From Siphonodentalium dalli (lineage: Eukaryota; Mollusca; Scaphopoda; Gadilida; Siphonodentaliidae): 64,000 bases of DNA. Position numbers and translations under genes: made by a program. The stretch lies in contig CP136068.1 of NCBI GenBank assembly GCA_032622095.1, positions 130,271,989 to 130,335,988 on the forward strand. The letters are read 5' to 3'. Shown here in pieces: positions 56,533 through 64,000 of the stretch (the first letter of the stretch is position 1; each line of letters starts with the position of its first letter). The notes below the pieces were generated by a model, which saw nothing but the letters and a program-made list of their open reading frames with translations, was not told the origin of the DNA and searched no databases.

Positions 56533-56834
56533 CCAACAGCTGTCGCCGACCTAGATAAAACGTGTACTTTGTCGGCGCACCTAGCATAAAACATCGTTAA
56601 ACTAACTTTAATCTGTCATTTTTCTACAAGTAAACACAGTATATGGAATTGGATAGTATATATCTCTGTTTTTAGAGCACTTATCCCATTTCAGAGTGTT
56701 TTGAGTCGGAAAAATTGTGTATTTACTTCGCGAAGCGGGTGTGACGAAAAATTGGGCTAAATTTCGACAGCGAGGCCGCTGAAACATTTACACAACAGTA
56801 GAAATTTATACCAACGGTAGGAATCTTTATACCC
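56533..56834. other. No recognisable gene
   Basis: No repeat or frame that I can support. Confidence 0.4.
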
Positions 56835-57620
56835 CCTTTATGCCCCCTGAAATGGTGTATCATACCTCAAATGTTAGTATTTCTTATCAGATGGACAGAT
56901 GGACAGATGGACATATGGACATAAATTAAACATTTCTCATGGTCAGTGCATGCATTCTAATATACAGGGCAAGGTAGAATACATCATTTGATGGATATTT
57001 TACTTAAATAGTCTTTGGAAACTACCTAAAAGCAACATTTCATGTGCATCCCTGAATAACCAAATGAAATTAAACTATGGATATTTTATTGTTTATTTCA
57101 ACAGAGACATTCATTCTGCTGAGATATAGACTTATACATGTTATACACATGCAAATAGTGGCTTCGTTGGGCTTTCTTCCATCATTTAGAGAGTCAAATC
57201 TGAGGAAATTCCCTTAGTTTCAGTTTGTAAGATCCCATGCCCCCTGAAACGGTGTCTGAAACCTCAAATATTAGTATTTATTATCAGATGAACATATCTG
57301 CCAATAAAGTAACAGTTTTCGTGGTCATTGCATGCATTTTAATATACAGGGAGGTAGAATACATTATTTGATGGATATTGTGCTTGGAATAGTCTGTCGA
57401 AACTACATAAAAGCCATGTTGTATGCATTTCAGTATAGCCAACTGAAATTCAACTATGGGTAAATTGGATATTTTATTGTTTGTATCATCAGAGACATGC
57501 ATTCTGCTAAGATATGGTCTTCTGCGTGTTATAAACATGCAATAGGTGGTTTCATTTGGGCTTGCTTTCATCACTCAAGAGAGTCAACTATGAACAAATG
57601 CCCTTGGTTTGAAATTAAGA
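56835..57620 (+). repeat. Tandem duplication of about 400 bp
   Basis: The first copy starts at CCCCCTGAAATGGTGT (about 56843) and the second at CCCCCTGAAACGGTGT (about 57240). Both pass through TCAAATRTTAGTATTT, GCATGCATTYTAATATACAGG, TTGATGGATATT and a GAGAGTCAA word near the end. A local (GATGGACA)n tract at 56889-56925 is present only in the first copy. Confidence 0.85.
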
Positions 57621-58371
57621 AGAAAATGTGGGCGCTGTAAGACAGTAATGTTTGCAACAGCGATGTTGTCGATTAGTCAAAATACCGTAAATACTATGAG
57701 GCATTGCAGCGGTCGGCGGCATTGTAATTGAATGTGGTTGAACAGTCAAATACCGGTGGTCAATCTTAAGCTTGTGGGGTCATTTAATTAGGACATAGCT
57801 ATATTTATGTGTAGTTTGGGTTACTATTAATAAGATATTTAATGAATGTTTGGAATGTGTGGTAGCATTCTTACCTGGATCAACATATGCCATGCACAAC
57901 GCTGGTCATCATATCATCACCACAGTGGGCAGTAAACTCTGCGGGCATCAGTAAACCGCTCATCGGGCTATAACAATTAGAGTTTTCCAAACCAGGGCTA
58001 GTCTAATCAGTTAAAATTAGTCAATTTAGAGGTTATACCAACCAGTGGAAGACGTACATGTATATTCAGATATCAGTTTTCGAGAAAAACCCCATCTTAG
58101 TCGAGCGGACTTAGAATATCGGGGTAAACTTAAATTTCATTCAGCAAAACTTTCACGGCAGAATATAAAAATAGTACATTATAATCACTTACAGTACATG
58201 TACATGTAGCCCAGGTGCAGTGCTAGCCTATATACTACCAAAACTTTTGGTCGGTTTCTCGATGCCTGACACTTGTAAACGCTTGAACGGGTATATAATA
58301 CATGTATGTGAATTAAAGATCTTATTAGTGACACAACACTTCACAAGAGGCTAGACATACATTTGTAACTA
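57621..58371. other. No recognisable gene
   Basis: AT-rich DNA with no clear frame or repeat. Confidence 0.45.
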
Positions 58372-58532
58372 CAGTAATGCTCTAATTAATCGACTCCTTA
58401 ACCACAGCAGAATTATGGGTAACTCGGGGAGAGCTTTCCGATGAATGGCAACAAGCCATATTTCGACTAAATCATGAAAAGTTACACATAATTCTGCTGT
58501 GGTTAAGGGGTCGATTACTTAGGGCATTACTG
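58372..58532. mobile_element. Tc1/mariner-type miniature element (161 bp)
   Basis: CAGTAATGCTCTAATTAATC on the left and the complement of GGGTCGATTACTTAGGGCAT... on the right form near-perfect inverted repeats of about 46 bp. The sequence CTTAACCACAGCAGAATTAT lies at the inner part of each repeat. TA flanks both sides (58370-58371 and 58533-58534), as expected for Tc1/mariner insertion. The interior is about 65 bases and non-coding. Confidence 0.8.
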
Positions 58533-58951
58533 TATCTGTTTTAGTGCACATCAAATTTATTTGTTGTCTTTCCTCTTGTAATTTGTCTTTGGTTGTGTTC
58601 GCCATTTCGATGGACAACTACATGTACTGACATCAAGTGACTGAAATGAATCAAAATTTAGCAGTGCAGCCAATTATATAGATAAACATAATTAAATAGC
58701 ATCCAAATTCCAAATGAGCATAAATGATAAAACAAACGTTATTGAGAACACTTTTAATACTAGTAATTACAGCTACAATGAAAGCATACAGTTGACCTTC
58801 TTTATCATACCACTGAGTTAGGTGATGTTTTGATATTTTGGTACCTAATACAAATTCTAAGTTTGGTAAAACTGTCTGCATACAAAGTTTATCTGACCGT
58901 GATGAATAAAACCTATAAATGGGATCATATACATGTAGTGGTCAGGCTAAT

Positions 58952-59042
58952 AAGCTATGATGCTGGTGGTCCTGCTGAATTGCTATGATGCGGGTAGCGC
59001 AATTCATAGCAATTCAGCAGGACCCAACCGCATCATAGCACT
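58952..59042. repeat. Perfect-stem hairpin
   Basis: TCCTGCTGAATTGCTATGA and its complement TCATAGCAATTCAGCAGGA face each other across a 15-base loop. Outer arms with GCTATGATGCKG extend the stem to about 35 bases. Parts of the arm are themselves repeated, giving alternative foldings. Confidence 0.85.
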
Positions 59043-59059
59043 TTAGCAGGAACACTTGA

Positions 59060-59751
59060 ACAGGGTATATTTACAGTGTCAAATCGAATGGGCATCTTTT
59101 AACAATATTTTTGAACAATTTCCTAGAAGTGTTCGAAAATTGAGAACTGAATTTATATTTTTTTTTATGAGGTTTCGATTGAAAAATTTCTAACTTAGCT
59201 CATCAGTATTAACAGACTACCAGTATGTTTGGTATATTTTTCTGTAATCGACACATGCTGAGGTGGGGAAATATCATCCATTGTCGCACAGCTATATTCT
59301 CTTTCACAACAAAGTCCATAGAACATACATGTAAAATTACAGCCATGCTTTAATTAATCAACTCGCCTTATAAAGGTTGACCACCGGGTATTACTGCAGT
59401 ATTCAGGCGTGTTCATGCGATCAACCGCAGTCAGTTATACCGCCGCAGAATGTGGTCCACCTCACATTTGCAGTTAGGCTGTATTTTTCATGCGATGTTT
59501 ATATGAATTTTTTTTTAAGTTGACATTGTAACCACACCAGAATGTTTTTTTATTGTTTCAAAATGTCTAGATAGAATTCGGAATTTTTGGGATAAAAACA
59601 ATTAACTTGGTTATCACAGTTAACACATATTACTGTGGTAAGATTACCAGCGGATACCGCATGTCAACAGGGACTGCATGCTCTAATTAATTATCAGGTC
59701 TAAAATGTTGATACTGGATATAGTTCATTTTAAAGGTACTCAATCCAGTTC
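59060..59751. other. No gene
   Basis: The segment 59337-59375 weakly resembles the end of the Tc1/mariner-type element at 58372 (TACAGCCATGCTTTAATTAA), and a related word is near 59678. It may be a diverged relic. Confidence 0.35.
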
Positions 59752-60652
59752 TATGATCCCCATATAATCAGATTCCAACAACAACATCATCATACATTTG
59801 TATTTAGAAAGGCTGCTTCAGTTACGGTATCAGAATTGATTAATTGATCTAAAATAATGCTAACCACTGTCAACTATAGTATAAAATTGCCTGACATATG
59901 TTATTTATCAACATGTTGTTCTACAAAATTTGGCCTTATTATCAACAGAAAGCCTCTTGATTTTAGAGTTATCCATCTTCATCTGAAATTTGGTCCGAGA
60001 CCGTGGGCCACTATTAATTCTTGATCGTGAAAAATAGTATATTTCTAAAATTGATATCTAATAACTCTGAGCTTTGATAGGTGGGTTCCTCGACTCGTAC
60101 CAAATATCTCTTACCCCCAAGTCCAAATAAATAGTAATGTGCGAGCGTTAATTCGGGGGCCCTTAATCGGATTATGCATCTTTAAATTCAAATACAGTTT
60201 AAAGATGCATAATCCGATTAAGTGCCCCTCAATTACTATTTACATGTATATGTATTCGGGGGGTAAAAAATATTTTAATCAAGTTGAGGGACCCACCTAC
60301 ATGTATCAAAGCTCAGAGTTATTAGATATCGATTTTTGAAATTTTAATATGTATCACCATCGAGACTTAATAGTGGCCCAGAAAAATTTGACGAGCCGAC
60401 AAATTGCGGATGAAGATGGATAACTCTAAAATCAAGAAGCTTTGTGTTGATAATAAGGCCAAACTTCGTCGAACAGCATGTTGATAAATATAACGTATCG
60501 GGCAATGTTATAATATACATGTAGTTGACAGTGGTTAGAATTATTTTTGGGCAATTAATCGATTCTGATAACTGAAGCAGCATTTCTAAAAAAAATGTTG
60601 TTGTTGGAATCTGATTATATGGGGACCATCGAATCTGATTGAGCACCTTCAA
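59752..60652. mobile_element. Large foldback element (about 0.9 kb palindrome)
   Basis: Arms of about 430 bp lie in inverted orientation around a centre near 60187, where TTTAAAGATGCATAATCCG on the right faces CGGATTATGCATCTTTAAA on the left. Outer arms match through AACTCTGAGCTTTGATA, GTGGGCCACTA-like and CAACATGTTG words, to GATTCCAACAACAACATC near 59770 and its complement near 60605. The 102-codon minus-strand frame inside is not coding. Confidence 0.85.
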
Positions 60653-60682
60653 TAGTAAGCTATATGAGTTAAATACACATAA

Positions 60683-61058
60683 GGCGACACCAATTTTTAA
60701 GTCCGGTTTACGAACACCTCCTACAACTTTTTTTCCATTTCATGAATTTTTGTTTTTACTTTTTTGTCCCCAAAAAATTTACACGCGTACTGATTTTCAT
60801 GTGATGTCGCATCCGGTTCTGCTTATGACCATTTACAGATCCATAATTTCATGACAAGAAATGTCTTGTTTGGTTCAGAATTTTATTCGAAATTTTTGTT
60901 CACAATTTTTGTAAAATTTATGTAAAATTTCAAGATTTACTTGATATAAATTGGGGGGACAATTTTTTTTATTTTTATTTTTTTCCCTCCTGCATCTACT
61001 TTTTTTCTCCCCACATCAGCCCAGATGTTCGTAAACCAGACTTAAAATTGGTGTCGCC
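60683..61058. mobile_element. Harbinger-type miniature element (376 bp)
   Basis: GGCGACACCAATTTTTAAGT at the left and its near-complement at the right form inverted repeats of about 38 bp. TAA flanks both sides (60680-60682 and 61059-61061), fitting the TWA duplication of PIF/Harbinger elements. The interior is rich in T runs and non-coding. Confidence 0.8.
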
Positions 61059-61061
61059 TAA

Positions 61062-61734
61062 TAGACATTTAAACTTTGCAGGTTTTGCTCTAAATTTACA
61101 CGGAAGTGAACCTAAACAAATTTGACCAATCAAATCGCTAGTACTAACGGGTTGTCACCCTTAGCGACCTATCATGATTGGATAAAACTATATGCGTTGG
61201 ACCAATGAAACAAAGCGAAACATTATTCCTTGAGGAAGAAAAACAAAATGTCGACGCGGAGTTCAAAGCTTTTCCGAGAAGATTAATCATTTTAAGATGG
61301 TATCATAAAAGTAACCAATCTCCCAGAAATAATAACTCCCAAGTGTTTTATATAAAATTTATTTGCAAAAATGTGGGGAGCTATGCTCCCCAACATCGAT
61401 ATCATTATACTATCAATGACATAAACAAAATGTCAAAATTGAAACATAATAATTTTCAATAATTAATATTTTATAATTATTAATTATACTCATACGAGTC
61501 ATAGAAATTAGAATGATATATTGTTATTGCAGGTACCGGTACTGCAATGCAAAATATAAATAATTGTGTTAATCAACTATCCCAGTATATGAAATTTTTG
61601 GCTTTTTCTGCCAAACCGAAGGTCGGCCAAAAAATAATGGGATAGTGCATTAATACTAATAGTGGGTAAAGGATAATGTGTGTCTATCCTACCTCAACTT
61701 CCTTAAGTTCATGGCGACTAGCAACTTCACATAC
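61062..61734. other. No gene; one small hairpin
   Basis: Around 61583-61655, CTATCCCA and TGGGATAG with inner TTTTTGGC/GCCAAAAA words form a short hairpin. The 94-codon frame at 61178-61462 has no family signature. Confidence 0.4.
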
Positions 61735-62590
61735 ATGTGGATGAAGTAATACTTGCTGTGGATGAAGTAATACTTGCTGTACTTCTGTACATAAAATCAT
61801 TATAATTATATACATGATTAATAGACATATTAATACAATACAAATACCACAATGATTGTGACCAATAAATTCCAATCTAACACCTGCACAAGTTAGACCC
61901 CCAAGCCTCACCGAAGGATATTTGACTTGGGGTGACTAACTCTGGGAAGCCCAGAGCCCATACTGACCCCGGGTCGACCCATGGTGAAAGAAAGGAAAAA
62001 TTTTGATAAGTAATGTCAGATAATAAGTGTTATTCCTTTATAACTACAAGCGTAATACTGTTATATGTAAAATTGTACATAAGTCAGCTTAAGTCTTCAC
62101 ATTGTAGATCATTATAATTATATACATGATTAATAGACGTATTAATACAATACAAATACCACAATGTGACCAATAGATTCCAATCTAACACCTGCACAAG
62201 TTAGACCCCCAAGCCTCACCGAAGGATATTTGACTTGAGGTGACTAACTCTGGGAAGCCTAGAGCCCATACTGACCCCGGGTCGACCCCTGGTGAAAGAA
62301 AGGAAAAATATGGATAAGTAATCTCAGATAATAAGTGTTATCTATTAATACAATACAAATACCACAATGTGACCAATAGATTCCAATCTAACACCTGCAC
62401 AAGTTAGACCCCCAAGCCTCACCGAAGGATATTTGACTTGAGGTGACTAACTCTGGGAAGCCCAGAGCCCATGCTGACCCCGGGTCGACCCCTGGTGAAA
62501 GAAAGGAAAATATGGATAAGTAATGTCAGATAATAAGTGTTATCCGTTTATAACTACCAGAGTAATACTATTATAATTATATATAAAATT
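61735..62590 (+). repeat. Three tandem copies of a module of about 235-310 bp
   Basis: Modules begin at TATTAATACAATACAAATAC (about 61829, 62140 and 62344) and share TCCAATCTAACACCTGCAC, AAGCCTCACCGAAGGATAT and CCCGGGTCGACCC words. The second copy lacks a TGAT word relative to the first, and the third follows a shortened spacer. A 21-bp double (GTGGATGAAGTAATACTTGCT) sits at 61738-61780. The array lies just downstream of the SGNH-like exon on the minus strand. Confidence 0.88.
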
Positions 62591-62612
62591 GTACATAAGT
62601 CAGCTTAAGTCT

Positions 62613-63133
62613 TCACATTTGTTTTATGAATTGTAGGAAACGCCCTGTTAAAACTCTGGAACCTAAAAAGTTAAGATGGAGGCCACCATCATTGATAGCA
62701 CACAATGACCGATCGGGGATACCACCTTTCTTTAGGAAAGGCTTAAAAGAATGACCAAATGTTACATTGTGGAGTTGACAAAGTTCCTTCAGAATTTTGT
62801 TCACTTTAAATACCCGGTTCTTCGTTTTCTCATAGTCCACTGGTCTTGGTAAAATTGACGACATGGTAATTTTTACCTGGAAGCTCCTAAGAACCCCAAT
62901 CAGATTGCCATATGCTGATGCAAAATCTTCTACCTTCATGTTCGAAGGGATGTCATTAGTCCCAACATGGATCAAGACACAGTCAAAAGAGCGGATGAAG
63001 GACTCTGATTTTTTAACAAAACTTGTCAAACTACCAATTGTTGCTCCGCGAAGACACTGAATTTTTGTTCCACCAAGACTTGAGACGTACTTGACGATTG
63101 AATCCCCCAATAAATACGCCTTATTCCTTCGTC
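62613..63133 (-). CDS. SGNH-hydrolase-like domain protein, terminal exon
   Basis: On the minus strand a splice acceptor (TTTATTTACAG before 63133) opens a frame that reads YLLGDSIVKYV, the Ser block of SGNH/GDSL hydrolases. Then come CLRGATIGSL with a Gly block, VLIHVGTNDIPS with the Asn block, and DGGLHLNFLGS with the catalytic Asp-x-x-His. About 172 codons run to the stop at 62613-62615. All four blocks are present, so an esterase-type fold and active site are plausible. Similar SGNH domains occur in host proteins and in some retroelement ORF1 proteins; which applies here is open. Upstream exons would lie at higher coordinates, where a LINE on the opposite strand is found instead. Confidence 0.75.
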
Positions 63134-63226
63134 CTGTAAATAAATTAGAAACTATTTAGTGCTGCAGCCATATGTTTTGAAACCGAAAAATTAATAGATT
63201 TCCTGTATCGCAATACACATGATATC
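63134..63226 (-). other. Intron end upstream of the SGNH-like exon
   Basis: The T-rich tract and AG directly before 63133 on the minus strand fit an intron's 3' end. No further exon is visible in the window. Confidence 0.4.
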
Positions 63227-64000
63227 ATGATATTTGTATCATTGATAGTGTATCCCAATACAATGCATGGATTCGCTATGAATCATTACAGTCCCACAAA
63301 AAATATGGAATATGGTGACATAATTTGGGATAACGCCCCTGATTGCCTACTCCAAAAGCTCGACCGTCTATATATCGACGGTGGTAGAATAATAACTGGC
63401 CTGACCCGATCTGCCTCAGAAGCGAGAGTACTGGGTGAACTTGGATGGCCTCCCCTCAACGAAAGACGTAAATTACATATAACGCGCATGTGGCATAACA
63501 TATTGGACAATAAGGCCCCTCCTTACATAACGAAACTTTTGCCTCTTACCGTTGGGGAATCATGTCGATACCCAATTAGAAATCCGTTACGATACGTCAA
63601 CTATTTCACGAACACAACTCACTTTAAATCAAGTTTCCTCCCAACTATGATTGCTGAATGGAATGTATCGTGCAAAATAACAACTGATGCAAAAAAACTC
63701 ACAGACCCCACATCAGAACCAACTAAGGACGAAATACTTGCTAATATGTATAATAATTTACGCATTGAAGAGACACAAATAAGATCGCCTTCTTACTACA
63801 AGTACAATGTCGGGCGAAGAACATCAAATATTTTGAAATATAGGCTCCGATAACAACTGCAGTGATCTCAACTTCGATAAATTTAAAAATTACATATCCT
63901 CAAGCCCGTGTTGCTCCTGCGGTAACCAATGTGAAGACGCAAGCCATTTTTTCTTCGAATGTCCTTTCTACACAGAAGCAAGGAACCGTATGTGGACACG
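63227..64000 (+). pseudogene. LINE reverse transcriptase tail, continuing past the window
   Basis: The plus-strand frame from about 63300 to 63853 reads like the C-terminal part of a non-LTR reverse transcriptase. YGDIIWDNAPDCLLQKLDRL, IITGLTRSASEARVLGELGW and LNERRKLHITRMW are followed by a SFLPTMIAEWN motif. After a frameshift near 63850 the sequence gives CCSCGNQCEDASHFFFECPF, the Cys/His motif at the end of such proteins. The polymerase core is missing on the left, so the copy is 5' truncated. The apparent ATG at 63227 is not the real start. The element continues beyond 64000. Confidence 0.82.

Overview
The window reads as repeat-dominated genomic DNA of a metazoan, most likely a lophotrochozoan and plausibly a bivalve mollusc. 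This is inferred from the AT-rich, CpG-poor background, the many ACATGTA words, the mix of LINE, Penelope, SINE, Harbinger, CACTA-like and Tc1/mariner-like remains, the terminal exons with splice acceptors, and an AATAAA poly(A) signal. Nothing bacterial is present: no operons, tRNA or rRNA genes, or CRISPR arrays. Most open frames are chance frames or decayed transposon genes.

Layout. From 0.4 to 4.1 kb there is a decayed LINE on the minus strand, with endonuclease and reverse transcriptase, split by a decayed element carrying a KRBA2/Ginger-type integrase. From 5.3 to 13.6 kb lie non-coding repeats: an inverted pair of about 1.2 kb and a tandem pair of about 1.35 kb. From 14.9 to 20.9 kb lie several elements without coding capacity, including a 2.56-kb CACTA-like one. 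A LINE ORF1 relic at 20.9-21.6 kb ends just before a 6.5-kb LTR element (21.68-28.20 kb) that has near-identical 534-bp LTRs, a target duplication and no recognisable gag or pol. A Penelope GIY-YIG endonuclease relic lies at 29.8-30.1 kb. Two inverted copies of a non-coding repeat of about 2.6 kb (31.3-38.2 and 44.0-46.6 kb) follow. The first copy is interrupted by a 4.36-kb terminal-inverted-repeat element whose core is a divergent minisatellite palindrome. Between the copies are a LINE reverse transcriptase relic, a Harbinger-type element and a foldback element.

The host-like coding sequence is limited to a terminal exon encoding a TIR-like domain (46.84-47.25 kb, plus strand, with a poly(A) signal) and a terminal exon encoding an SGNH-hydrolase-like domain (62.6-63.1 kb, minus strand). 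The latter may itself derive from a mobile element. The right edge runs into a LINE reverse transcriptase tail.

The most interesting region is about 48.9-55.4 kb. It is a cluster of small, intronless, plus-strand frames with higher GC than their surroundings. It contains an intact TK2-like deoxynucleoside kinase, a PC4-like single-stranded-DNA-binding protein broken by a frameshift, a small two-helix membrane protein overlapping a basic peptide, a protein whose zinc-ribbon-like C-terminus is cut off by an in-frame TGA, an acidic proline-rich protein and other orphan frames. The gene mix and compact overlapping layout suggest an endogenised DNA virus or virus-like mobile element. A tRNA-derived SINE and a foldback element typical of the surrounding DNA sit between its genes, so the block appears long resident in the chromosome. 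No capsid, polymerase, integrase or ATPase gene of such an element is visible here, so its lineage is left open.
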